From positions 1-63,544 of the forward strand of contig NZ_JSUS01000016.1 of NCBI RefSeq assembly GCF_000805455.1: DNA of 63,544 nt, in the 5' to 3' direction. The notes beneath the pieces are model-generated. The model was not told the origin of the DNA and searched no databases. It was given only the letters and a program-made list of their open reading frames with translations. Both the position numbers and the translations under genes were made by a program. Below, one piece after another: positions 54,432 through 63,544 of this stretch (position 1 is the first letter of the stretch; each line of letters starts with the position of its first letter). The stretch is from Acinetobacter sp. A47 (lineage in GTDB: Bacteria > Pseudomonadota > Gammaproteobacteria > Pseudomonadales > Moraxellaceae).

Positions 54432-57400
54432 TTAAACGAGAATATCACGCTTGCCATTTGCCCCCATGGAACTGACAATACCGTTCTCTTCCATCTGGTC
54501 AATAATCCGTGCAGCACGGTTATAACCGAGACTGAATTTACGCTGTAAAGATGACGTAGAGGCTTTACGCGTTTCCAGAACAAAAGAAACACATTGGTCA
54601 TAAAGCGCGTCACGGCTTGGATCACCATCACCCTCTTCAAAACCACGCGATGCAGGTTCTTCATCAAACGGCGTGAGGATCTCATCGACATAATCCGGTT
54701 CACCACGCTCACGCCAAGCATCACAAATACGGTTCACCTCATCATCACTGATGAATGCTCCATGCACACGCTCAGGCTCGATTTTACCCGGTCCAAGGAA
54801 CAGCATATCACCATGACCAAGCAGGTCTTCTGCACCGCCAGCATCCAGAATGGTACGGGAATCGATCTTGCTGTTGACACGTAATGCCACACGTGTCGGG
54901 ATGTTGGCCTTGATCAGACCGGTAATGACATCCACAGAAGGTCGTTGTGTGGCAAGTAACAGATGAATACCTGCCGCACGGGATTTTTGTGCCAGACGGG
55001 TAATCATTTCTTCCGCCTTTTTACCGACCTGCATAATCATGTCGGCAAACTCGTCGGCAACGATCACAATCGAAGGTAACGGGGTTAAACGCGGTGCACG
55101 TTCTTGTGTGGCAGAGTCTCCCGGCTTCCATGTCGGATCGATCAGGTCTTCGCCATTGGCAATCGCCTCTTCGACTTTGCGGTTATAATCGCTGAGCTTA
55201 CGGATTTTCAGGAAAGACATCAGTTTATAACGGCGTTCCATTTCATTGACACACCAGTTCAACGCACTGACTGCATCTTTCATGTCAGTTACTACTGGCG
55301 TCAACAGGTGAGGAATATCGTTATAGTTGGCCAGTTCAAGCTGTTTTGGGTCAATCAGAATCAAGCGTAACTGATCTGGCGTATATTTCAGCAACATCGA
55401 TAAGATCATCGAGTTCACTGCGACCGATTTACCTGAACCAGTGGTCCCTGCAACCAGCATATGCGGTGCTTTACCAAGGTCAGTAATGACTGGATTACCT
55501 GAAATGTCTTTACCCATCGCCATAGAGAGCAAACCCGCAGGGTCTTCAAAAGCTGGCGTTTTCAATAACTCAATCAAGCGAACCATTTCACGGGTACTGT
55601 TTGGTACTTCAATCCCGATATACGGCTTACCTGGAATAACCTCAACCACACGTACCGAAGCCATCGACATTGAACGTGCCAGATCGCGCGAGATATTAGT
55701 GACTTTAGAGGCTTTTACACCCGGAGCCAGATCCAGTTCAAAACGTGTCACCACCGGGCCAGGCTGCGCTTCCACCACTTGCGCCTTGACATTAAATTCT
55801 TGCAACTTGATCTCTAGCAGCTCAGAAAGACGCGATAACTGCTCGGCAGTGAAGTTTACTTTTTTATTCGGATCAACTTCATCCAGCAATTCCAGTCCAG
55901 GTAAGGTTGGTAAATCACGGCGTTTTTGTGCCACCTGCATGGCGCGCGACATTGGACGACCAAATGCATCGGTCAGTGGTGCATCCAGATCAAAGTCATC
56001 TTCAATATCAAAGTCCGGTTCAGGTTCAGCTTTACCAGCCGTTTCTTGCCAGGCCTCGATGAAAGCTTCTTTTGACAAGGTTTCTTTCGGTGCGGCCTTC
56101 ACTTCAATCGGTGCTTTTACAAAAGCGGATGACTGGGCATAACTGGTGGCGCGTGGAGCAGCAGGTTCACGCTCTTCCTCAACCAGAAGATCATTAAATT
56201 CATCAATCTCTTCTGCAACAGAGTAAGTCTTGTCCTCTGGCCCAGTATGGTGCACAGGCGGCGTGTGAGTCTGGGCAACGTTGACCTGATTCGATTCACT
56301 GATCAGGGCTTCAATATCAGCTTCAAACTCGTTTTCCTGTACAGCTGGTGTATGCGTGTCCTGAGTAAAAGGCGTATGCACATCTGTAGCCGTTTTACCA
56401 TTTGGTACGGCCGCCAGTAACTCATCAAAAATCTGGTCATCATTCCAGTCCAGATTGTCCGGATTGGCTCTTTGCATGACAGCTTCAGCCGCAGCAGGTG
56501 AAAGCGGAGTCGTCTGGACAGCGTCATCAGCAGCACGTAATAAGGCATCAATTTCCTGTTTATGACTTGCATCATCACGTTGTAATGCGCGCCACACCTC
56601 GCCTGTTTTGACTAAACGCTGACTTTCGGTTTCAAGCTGATATGCACGTTGCAGGGTTTCTTCAAAATCTTCATCCTGCACCACAGCTGGCTGTGGTTGC
56701 TGGCCTTGCTGCTCTTTGGCAACAACATCTGCAAATAACTTTTCAGCCATCAACTGATGATGGGAATCATCAATCTTGACCAGTTTGGCCTGTACCTGCC
56801 CGGTTCTAGGTTCTTCTACTTCAGGCGCAGGATCAGCAGGTTCAGATGCTTGAGTTGCCTTCTTCTGCACGGCCGGTGTTTCTGCTGCTGCCAACTGCTC
56901 GGTTAAATCATAGGCCGATTCGTTTTGCGGTACATTTTTATAAAACAGGTCTTGCAAATAGGCCGGGGTATTTTTCAAAGTGGCCCAGGTCTTGTTCCAT
57001 TGAATTCCAAAAGCCAGTGTCAGCAACAAAATACTGAAAGCCAGTAAAAACAGGCTCGCCCCATAAATCGTCAACAATTGGGACAGGCTTCCTCCCAGTT
57101 CATAACCGATGATTCCGCCAGCGGCATTGTCCAGGGTATCTGCAGGCATATTCCAGTGTAAATACAGCAGGCTTGAAACCGAAAGAATCAGGAAAAACTG
57201 GGCAGCATAACGAAATGGGCGATTTAAAAAGCTCCTCGGCCACCAGACCTGAATTGCTTCTACAAACAGGAACAGTGGAATAAGCAGGCTGGCCCAGCCC
57301 AGAAATCCAAAGAGTAAATCTGCGATCCAGGCACCTGCCACACCACTTGCATTTGAAACCTGCTGGGTATCACTGGAAATATGCATCCACCCTGGATCAA

Positions 57401-57503
57401 ACGGTGTATAAGTTACTGTGGCAAGAAATAAATAAATGCCAAAGGAAATCAAAAATAATGTCATTAAAAAGCGTTGTGCATAAACACTTGACACCGCAGT
57501 CAT
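54432..57503 (-). CDS. ftsK: DNA translocase FtsK
   Basis: A 1023-residue septal DNA pump. The N-terminus has four TM helices (about residues 10-30, 58-85, 92-112 and 137-165) followed by a low-complexity linker of about 300 residues rich in Glu, Ala and Pro. The motor domain has Walker A AGTTGSGKSVAVNSM at about residue 688, Walker B VIVADEFADMIMQVG and LLLATQRPSVDVITG. The C-terminal gamma winged helix (STSSLQRKFSLGYNRAARII then DQMEENGIV) recognises KOPS sites and activates XerCD. It is divergent from trxB. Confidence 0.96.
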   Translation of the reverse strand: MTAVSSVYAQRFLMTLFLISFGIYLFLATVTYTPFDPGWMHISSDTQQVSNASGVAGAWIADLLFGFLGWASLLIPLFLFVEAIQVWWPRSFLNRPFRYAAQFFLILSVSSLLYLHWNMPADTLDNAAGGIIGYELGGSLSQLLTIYGASLFLLAFSILLLTLAFGIQWNKTWATLKNTPAYLQDLFYKNVPQNESAYDLTEQLAAAETPAVQKKATQASEPADPAPEVEEPRTGQVQAKLVKIDDSHHQLMAEKLFADVVAKEQQGQQPQPAVVQDEDFEETLQRAYQLETESQRLVKTGEVWRALQRDDASHKQEIDALLRAADDAVQTTPLSPAAAEAVMQRANPDNLDWNDDQIFDELLAAVPNGKTATDVHTPFTQDTHTPAVQENEFEADIEALISESNQVNVAQTHTPPVHHTGPEDKTYSVAEEIDEFNDLLVEEEREPAAPRATSYAQSSAFVKAPIEVKAAPKETLSKEAFIEAWQETAGKAEPEPDFDIEDDFDLDAPLTDAFGRPMSRAMQVAQKRRDLPTLPGLELLDEVDPNKKVNFTAEQLSRLSELLEIKLQEFNVKAQVVEAQPGPVVTRFELDLAPGVKASKVTNISRDLARSMSMASVRVVEVIPGKPYIGIEVPNSTREMVRLIELLKTPAFEDPAGLLSMAMGKDISGNPVITDLGKAPHMLVAGTTGSGKSVAVNSMILSMLLKYTPDQLRLILIDPKQLELANYNDIPHLLTPVVTDMKDAVSALNWCVNEMERRYKLMSFLKIRKLSDYNRKVEEAIANGEDLIDPTWKPGDSATQERAPRLTPLPSIVIVADEFADMIMQVGKKAEEMITRLAQKSRAAGIHLLLATQRPSVDVITGLIKANIPTRVALRVNSKIDSRTILDAGGAEDLLGHGDMLFLGPGKIEPERVHGAFISDDEVNRICDAWRERGEPDYVDEILTPFDEEPASRGFEEGDGDPSRDALYDQCVSFVLETRKASTSSLQRKFSLGYNRAARIIDQMEENGIVSSMGANGKRDILV

Positions 57504-57717
57504 ATACAGTCCTGTAACCCGATTCGTTATTTGTTGGTATCTTTTAAGGTTTAACCTGCCTTAAAGCAATACGTTTTATATTATGCACTCGTTCTTACAA
57601 AAAAGATGCACGATTATTTACTGTTGTTGTTAACATTCTGCACGGATATAGCTCAATTCGATTGAGTTAATCAATATTATCCGGATCGATTTACTCCACT
57701 CCCCTCTCGATTCACGT

Positions 57718-57723
57718 ATAATT
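57718..57723 (+). promoter_or_regulatory. Putative -10 of trxB
   Basis: A perfect TATAAT 33 bases before the trxB ATG. No good -35 at 17 bases is seen; the region to the left (57504-57717) is shared with the divergent ftsK. Confidence 0.45.
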
Positions 57724-57741
57724 TTAGCAGTTTCAATATAA

Positions 57742-58707
<966 letters not shown>

Positions 58708-58720
58708 TCTGCCTCTAAAC

Positions 58721-58747
58721 AAACCACCAGCCAGCTGGTGGTTTTTT
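58721..58747 (+). terminator. Terminator of trxB
   Basis: AAACCACCAG-CC-AGCTGGTGGTTTTTT forms a strong GC-rich stem with a T-run, 14 bases past the stop. Confidence 0.85.
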
Positions 58748-58854
58748 AATTCCGGACCAGTATCCAAATTTCTGCCGAACAGGATACGGCTCCATGATTG
58801 CCATTCGCGCTCAGTTCAGTTAGTTTAGAATCATTCTTATTTACCTGATTGGCT

Positions 58855-59586
58855 ATGCAAGTACTCCCACCTTCATCCTACATTTTCCCAGATCCTGTTC
58901 AGGCCGACCCGGAAGGTCATGGCTTTATCTGTATTGGTGCAGATCTTAGTCCATCGACCTTATTTGAAGCCTATACCCATGGACTGTTTCCGTGGTTTAA
59001 TGAAGATGAGCCGATTTGCTGGTGGAGTCCTGAACCGCGCTGTATTATTGAACCGCAGCACTACAAGCCAAGTAAGTCACTGATTCGGAACATGAAAAAA
59101 CACGATTACCGGATCACGGTAAACCGTGCTTTTGAAGAGGTGATTCGTTCCTGCTCATTACCACGCAGTTATGCCAATGAGACCTGGATCAGTGAAGACA
59201 TTATTCAAGGCTATTGTGACTTATTCAATGCCGGCTATGCCTATAGTGTTGAAGTCTGGCAGGAAGAAAAACTGGTGGGTGGTTTGTATGGCGTCAGTAT
59301 CGGCAAAGGCTGTTTTGGTGAATCCATGTTTAGTACGGAAACCGATGTTTCCAAGATGGCTTTTTACACCCTGATGCTGATTGGACGGGACAATCAGCTG
59401 CCCTGGATCGATTGCCAGCTGGTCAATGACCATCTGCTTAGTCTCGGTGCGAGTACACTTTCTCGCCAAGCCTATCTAAAATCGTTACAAGATGTAATTA
59501 TTGCCCCCTCCATCAATTGGAAAAGTTATCAAGAACGTGTATTTTCAAGTAAAACAATAGCAGTTTTTGGCACATTAGACGGTTAA
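58855..59586 (+). CDS. aat: Leucyl/phenylalanyl-tRNA-protein transferase
   Basis: A 243-residue N-end-rule enzyme that adds Leu or Phe to proteins starting with Lys or Arg. I choose the ATG at 58855; an in-frame TTG at 58849 precedes it. Motifs [38 protein letters not shown] and [20 protein letters not shown], then [14 protein letters not shown] are characteristic of Aat. Shares an apparent operon with bpt, which starts 28 bases on. Confidence 0.95.
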   Translation: MQVLPPSSYIFPDPVQADPEGHGFICIGADLSPSTLFEAYTHGLFPWFNEDEPICWWSPEPRCIIEPQHYKPSKSLIRNMKKHDYRITVNRAFEEVIRSCSLPRSYANETWISEDIIQGYCDLFNAGYAYSVEVWQEEKLVGGLYGVSIGKGCFGESMFSTETDVSKMAFYTLMLIGRDNQLPWIDCQLVNDHLLSLGASTLSRQAYLKSLQDVIIAPSINWKSYQERVFSSKTIAVFGTLDG

Positions 59587-59614
59587 CGGATTACCACCTT
59601 GGAGGGACAGATTA

Positions 59615-60430
59615 ATGAAATCATACCAACCCAAGTCCCTTTTAAATGACTTACAGTATTATATTACGCCGCCGCATGATTGCAGTTATCTGGATAATAA
59701 ATCTGCGCGGATGGTATTTTTAGACCCGATTCACCGTATTGACGTGGTGACATTATCCGAACTGTCTCGCGTCGGTTTCCGCCGTAGCGGTGATTTTGTT
59801 TATCGCCCTGAATGTCATTTATGCCGACAATGTTTATCCTGCCGTGTTCCGGTACAAGAATTTAAAATGAACAGCAGCCAGAAAAAGGCCTGGAAACGCA
59901 ATCAGGATTTACAAATGAGTATTTTGCCAACGTCGCAAGCTACTCAGCAACATTATGACCTGTATGAACGATATATCAATGAGCGTCATGCCGATGGAGA
60001 TATGTACCCTGCCAGTCTGGACCAGTTTGAAAAATTTCTGGTACATAGCTGTACGGAAAGCTTCTTTATCGAACTCTGGAAAGAACAGAAACTGATTGGT
60101 GTATCTACTTGCGACCTGATGGACGACGGGCTGTCAGCGGTTTACACCTTCTTCGATCCGGATGAGCAACGCCGTTCCCTTGGGGTATTTGCAATCCTGA
60201 AACAGATAGAATATGTGCGTAACTTAAACTTGGATTATCTCTATCTGGGGTATTGGGTACCTCACTCTTCAAAAATGAATTATAAGTCCCAGTATACTCC
60301 CCTCGAATTATTACTCGATGGACAGTGGCGCAGACTGAATCGTCCGCTTGCAGACAATGAAATCCAGCAGTTAGGTCATTCACTGATGAGTACACTGCCT
60401 TCCGAGTGGAATAATTTAATTATCAAATAA
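59615..60430 (+). CDS. bpt: Aspartate/glutamate leucyltransferase
   Basis: A 271-residue arginyl/leucyl-tRNA-protein transferase relative (Bpt/ATE) that adds Leu to N-terminal Asp or Glu. The N-terminal Cys motif CSYLDNK and CHLCRQCLSCRVPVQEF form the metal or RNA-binding cluster. The GNAT-like fold shows GDMYPASLDQFEKFL, FFDPDEQRRSLGVFAILKQI and YLYLGYWVPHSSKMNYK. The ribosome site is GGAGGGA. Paired with aat as in Pseudomonas and Vibrio. Confidence 0.93.
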   Translation: MKSYQPKSLLNDLQYYITPPHDCSYLDNKSARMVFLDPIHRIDVVTLSELSRVGFRRSGDFVYRPECHLCRQCLSCRVPVQEFKMNSSQKKAWKRNQDLQMSILPTSQATQQHYDLYERYINERHADGDMYPASLDQFEKFLVHSCTESFFIELWKEQKLIGVSTCDLMDDGLSAVYTFFDPDEQRRSLGVFAILKQIEYVRNLNLDYLYLGYWVPHSSKMNYKSQYTPLELLLDGQWRRLNRPLADNEIQQLGHSLMSTLPSEWNNLIIK

Positions 60431-60619
60431 TCTAAATCTGGTCATTTACCGGCTGTTTATATATTTGGGTGTAACTCGGCAAGCGAAAGCAATTTTCGCT
60501 TTAGCTGCGTGCCAGACAGGGAGGGTATTCTAAAATGGAATGAGGAACCTGAATGGCCCCGTACCACAAATACTTTTAATATTTAAAAAATGTCTGAATC
60601 AAATTTAAATGACATAAAT

Positions 60620-61078
60620 TTACTGAAATAACGCAGCAAAATCATCTGTGCATGTCTTGACCATAATCACGGCATGCTCTCTGCTACCATCCGGATTGGG
60701 ATAATAGTTTTTACGCACATCAATTTGATGAAAACCGGTTTTTTCATAGAGACGGATTGCTGCAGCATTACTTTCACGCACTTCTAAAAAAATCTGGATC
60801 GGATTGTTGTTTAACTGCTGAATAGAACTATCTAGCAAGATATACCCCAGCCCCTTACCCTGCTGTTCAGGATGAATCGCCATCAGTAATAAATTGGCTT
60901 CATCGAGTACAGGCTGCAAAATACAGAAACCCACCACCTGACTAGCCTGTTCATATACCATACATTGATACGAAGCTAAAGATACCTGAAACTGTTGCTT
61001 GCTCCATGGATGGGTCTGTACCAGACGCTCAATGGCGACTACACTTTCCAGATCACTCTCCTGCATCAATCGAATCAC
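60620..61078 (-). CDS. rimI: Ribosomal-protein-alanine acetyltransferase RimI
   Basis: A 152-residue GNAT enzyme that acetylates the N-terminus of ribosomal protein S18. Motif D MVYEQASQVVGFCIL, motif A LLLMAIHPEQQGKGLGYILL (Q/R-xx-G-x-G/A intact) and motif B FLEVRESNAAAIRLYEKTGF (with N-x-A-A-x-x-L-Y-x-K-x-G-F) are exactly the RimI pattern. About 190 bases without a gene separate it from bpt. Confidence 0.9.
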   Translation of the reverse strand: MIRLMQESDLESVVAIERLVQTHPWSKQQFQVSLASYQCMVYEQASQVVGFCILQPVLDEANLLLMAIHPEQQGKGLGYILLDSSIQQLNNNPIQIFLEVRESNAAAIRLYEKTGFHQIDVRKNYYPNPDGSREHAVIMVKTCTDDFAALFQ

Positions 61079-61137
61079 AAGCTATTACTCTATAAAATCC
61101 TGATGCAGATTATCGTCAATTTCAGCTGAAAATTGAA

Positions 61138-61164
61138 TAAAAAAATGGGCAGTTTTTACTGCCC
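61138..61164 (-). terminator. Terminator of the first PF10118-like gene
   Basis: On the minus strand GGGCAGT-AAAA-ACTGCCC is followed by ATTTTTTTATT, eight bases after the stop. Confidence 0.85.
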
Positions 61165-61171
61165 GTTGGAG

Positions 61172-62056
61172 TTAACTGAGATTAAAACCCAATTCAGCCC
61201 GCCATTTATTTAAGAGTTCAGTCGTATCGGCATCATTAGGATGAAACTTCGGCCTTAGGAAAGAAAGCAAGGTCGGAATCTGCCGGGTCATGAACCCCTT
61301 ATAGCCATACATAAACTTCAGCATGTAGCGGGTATCACGCCAGGTCAGCTTACCGTCTACCTGAAGTAGTTTTGCTGTGAAATAAGATTGAGTAATGAAG
61401 ATCAGGCCCATCGCGATGACCAGAGCCAGAGCGCGCATAAAATAAGCCTTGGCACCCTGTCCATACATGGACTGATAGACATCAAAAGCCACGGCTTTAT
61501 GCTCATTTTCCTCAACGGCATGCCACATCCATAAATGATACATGGTCTCATCCATAAACATGGCCTGAATATCAGGATTACTCAACAGCTCTTCTGCAAT
61601 GGTCGAGGTAAAGTGCTCTAAGGCACAGGTACCGGTCAAACTGATCATCTCTTTGGTAAAACCCAGAGGTTTCAAGATTTTAGAGGTAAGACCAATGGTA
61701 CGATTGATCAAACGGCCCGTTTGCTGTTCCATCTCACGAACATTGTATCCATAAGCCTGAGCCGCGGCATTAAAAGCCAGATGCTCTTTGGAATGCATCG
61801 CTTCCTGACCAATAAAGGCACTGATTTCTTTTTGTAGGCGTGGATCGGCCAGCTTGGGATCGTGACGAACCGCACGGGTACTGTTGACAAAAAACTGCTC
61901 ACCTTCCGGGAATAATGCTGAAAGCGCAGTCATAAAATGCGTCAAGGCAGCATCACCATTTGCCCAGTAACGTGGCACTTGCCCAAATTCAAAATCCATT
62001 CGGCGTACAGGGAAACTGGCGCCAGCGCGGTTTGAAATATTTACTTTAGCATTCAT
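61172..62056 (-). CDS. Predicted metal-dependent hydrolase (PF10118-like), copy 1
   Basis: About 294 residues from the ATG at 62056 (AGGAG upstream; frame open to 62131). The conserved ferritin-like metal ligands are visible as FIGQEAMHSKEHLAFN (E-x-x-H), GTCALEHFTSTIAEEL and WHAVEENEHKAVAFDVY (E-x-x-H-K). Two late hydrophobic segments (YFMRALALVIAMGLIFITQS) suggest membrane association. The group is annotated as a metal-dependent hydrolase but no reaction is proven. It is a tandem paralogue of the next gene. Confidence 0.8.
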   Translation of the reverse strand: MNAKVNISNRAGASFPVRRMDFEFGQVPRYWANGDAALTHFMTALSALFPEGEQFFVNSTRAVRHDPKLADPRLQKEISAFIGQEAMHSKEHLAFNAAAQAYGYNVREMEQQTGRLINRTIGLTSKILKPLGFTKEMISLTGTCALEHFTSTIAEELLSNPDIQAMFMDETMYHLWMWHAVEENEHKAVAFDVYQSMYGQGAKAYFMRALALVIAMGLIFITQSYFTAKLLQVDGKLTWRDTRYMLKFMYGYKGFMTRQIPTLLSFLRPKFHPNDADTTELLNKWRAELGFNLS

Positions 62057-62210
62057 ACCCTTCTCTCCTGTGCGTAAATTCTTTTGATAAATTTTGTTGA
62101 TAGTTCTTTTATACGCCCTTTCTAGTGCCATAAATAAGTGCAGATAAGGTCAGAAAAGCATCATCTTAGGACATGTCATCCGGTAGCAAAAACAAAAGCT
62201 TAAAAAAGCA

Positions 62211-62235
62211 AAAAGGACAATTTAAATTGTCCTTT
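62211..62235 (-). terminator. Terminator of the second PF10118-like gene
   Basis: AAAGGACAATTT/AAATTGTCCTTT, a perfect 24-base palindrome with T-rich flank on the minus strand. Confidence 0.8.
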
Positions 62236-62263
62236 GCAATACACTCAGGTGCAGATTGAGATA

Positions 62264-63145
62264 TTAAAACCCAAGTTTGGCCTTCCAGTCTTTTAACAAC
62301 TGTACCGTATCCAGATCATTAGGATGAAAGCCCGGTTTAAAATAAGCCAGCATCTCACCTGCCATACCGGTAATAATCCCTTTTGATGGGCTATAACCAT
62401 ATTTATAAATCATTGCCAGCTCTTTGAAGTTCAGCTTCTTGTCCTGTTGTAACAGGCGTAAAGTAAAATAAGACTGCAAAATAAAGATCAAGGCCATCGC
62501 AAATACCAGCGCGGTCGTGCGTAAGCTATAAGCCTTGATCCCCTTACCGAAAACCGCTTCATACACATCATAAGCAACGGCTTTATGCTCGTTTTCTTCC
62601 ACCGCATGCCAGAACCACATATAGGACATCGTGTCATCGGTCATTAAGTCCTGAATATGCGGGTTACGTAATAATTCCGAAGCGATAGTGGCAGTAAAGT
62701 GCTCCAGTGCCGTCGTCGCTGTGAGATTGACCATTTCCCTGCTCATGCCAAACGGCTTGACCACTTTGGAAAAGTTACGCAGTGCAAACTCGATATAGCG
62801 TCCTGTAATGCGTTCTAAAGTTCTTACATCATGGCCATATTTCTGTGCAGAGGCATTAAAGTTGACATGCTCTTGAGTATGCATGGCTTCCTGGCCAATA
62901 AAGGCACTGATTTCTTTTTGGAGTTCTTGATTGTCCTTGATCGGCGGATAATAACGAACGGCACGTACCGCATCAATAAATAATTTCTCGCCATCAGGAA
63001 ACAGCGCAGATAAAGCTGTCATAAAATGAGTCAAGCCAGCCGAACCATTCATCCAGTATTCCGGTACCTGATCAAATTCAAAATTCATTCGTCGAACTGG
63101 AAAGCTTGCACCCGCACGATTTGAAATATTTACTTTAGCATTCAT
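62264..63145 (-). CDS. Predicted metal-dependent hydrolase (PF10118-like), copy 2
   Basis: A 293-residue paralogue of the protein at 61172-62056. Both begin MNAKVNISNRAGASFPVRRM, and the three metal segments FIGQEAMHTQEHVNFN, TTALEHFTATIASEL and WHAVEENEHKAVAYDVY are identical in kind. ATG 63145 has an AGGAG-like site (AAAAGGAG). The two have separate terminators and upstream regions, so they are probably transcribed separately. The tandem pair probably arose by a local duplication; they differ most at the C-terminus. Confidence 0.8.
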   Translation of the reverse strand: MNAKVNISNRAGASFPVRRMNFEFDQVPEYWMNGSAGLTHFMTALSALFPDGEKLFIDAVRAVRYYPPIKDNQELQKEISAFIGQEAMHTQEHVNFNASAQKYGHDVRTLERITGRYIEFALRNFSKVVKPFGMSREMVNLTATTALEHFTATIASELLRNPHIQDLMTDDTMSYMWFWHAVEENEHKAVAYDVYEAVFGKGIKAYSLRTTALVFAMALIFILQSYFTLRLLQQDKKLNFKELAMIYKYGYSPSKGIITGMAGEMLAYFKPGFHPNDLDTVQLLKDWKAKLGF

Positions 63146-63279
63146 GCTGACAACTCCTTTTCAGTGAAACATTCCACTGAGCACTTATGTTTGTTTCTTG
63201 AGCTTTATATTACGTTTTTATACAAATCAAATAAGTGCAGTTTAGGACAGCAAGCTATCAGTTTAGGACATGAGGAGGA

Positions 63280-63355
63280 AATTTTAATTCAGTATTAAAA
63301 TTTTCGACGCAAGAGAAAATCAAATTCAGTATTAAATTTTCGATACAAGAAACAA
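63280..63355. repeat. Short direct repeat upstream of PF10118-like gene
   Basis: AATTCAGTATTAAAATTTTC occurs near 63287-63306 and almost exactly again near 63331-63350 (one A fewer), each followed by GA(C/T)(G/A)CAAGA. A small tandem duplication in the gap between tuf and copy 2; no role is evident. Confidence 0.5.
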
Positions 63356-63374
63356 ATACACAAACCACAAGCAT

Positions 63375-63403
63375 AAAAAAACACCCCAAAGGGGTGTTTT
63401 TTT
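63375..63403 (-). terminator. Terminator of tuf
   Basis: AAAAAACACCCC-AAA-GGGGTGTTTTTTT lies 15 bases past the tuf stop. The symmetric flanks allow both directions. Confidence 0.85.
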
Positions 63404-63417
63404 ATCACTCTAGGCGA

Positions 63418-63544
63418 TTATGCAGTTACTTTAGCAACAACACCAGCACCTACAGTACGACCACCTTCACGGATCGCAAAACGTAGACCTGGGTCCATTG
63501 CGATCGGGTGGATCAATTCTACTGACATTTCTACGTTGTCACCA
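63418..63544 (-). CDS. tuf: Elongation factor Tu, C-terminal end (partial)
   Basis: The last 41 codons on the minus strand read [20 protein letters not shown] then [20 protein letters not shown] and A, stop at 63418. This is the universally conserved C-terminus of EF-Tu. The rest of the gene lies to the right of the window. Confidence 0.97.

Overview
The window looks like a piece of an Acinetobacter (Moraxellaceae) chromosome. I infer this from the gene set and order (yggS-pilT-pilU, fur divergent from bamE with rnfH beside it, dut-algC-argB, minCDE, ftsK divergent from trxB followed by aat-bpt), from a tmRNA whose tag reads ANDETYALAA, and from moderate to low GC with very AT-rich accessory stretches. 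No 16S or species marker is present, so the genus is an inference.

Positions 1 to about 14,270 are accessory DNA. The left end holds an AT-rich non-ribosomal peptide remnant: the front of a probably 5'-truncated NRPS condensation domain, an EntS-like MFS exporter and an EntD/Sfp-like phosphopantetheinyl transferase, all on the minus strand. Small envelope or secreted proteins follow, one of them apparently frameshifted. From about 5.4 to 14.2 kb lies a plasmid- or phage-like integrative mobilizable element. It has two oppositely oriented antisense-RNA regulatory modules of the P4 CI / P1 C4 type, an MbcA/ParS-like helix-turn-helix protein between them, a winged-helix replication-like protein, a ColE1-type mobilization module (oriT, mobC, mobA with two further genes overprinted inside mobA in the +1 frame), and a xis-like gene with a tyrosine integrase. 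The integrase carries one in-frame TGA. It sits directly against the 3' end of ssrA (tmRNA), a classic attachment site. The second attachment site is not visible, so the element probably continues left of the window.

Positions 14,270 to 63,544 are core chromosome: tmRNA, a lipoprotein-type gamma-glutamyltransferase, EmrAB-type efflux, hemB, thiO, sbcDC, twitching-motility ATPases PilT/PilU, Fur/BamE/RnfH, bacteriohemerythrin, an OlsB-like acyltransferase, argB/algC/dut, Rep helicase, an OmpA-family lipoprotein, MinCDE, FtsK, thioredoxin reductase, the two N-end-rule transferases Aat and Bpt, RimI, a tandem pair of PF10118-type hydrolases and the 3' end of tuf. Rho-independent terminators are clear after many of these genes.

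The most unusual content is the pair of antisense-RNA modules, each with a promoter, tandem 5' hairpins, and three mutually complementary segments (seqA, seqB, seqC) where seqC overlaps a start-codon Shine-Dalgarno. Next come the overprinted mob genes, and an orphan structured transcript candidate near 24.75-24.96 kb. All calls were made by eye from the sequence and supplied translations; no database search was run.
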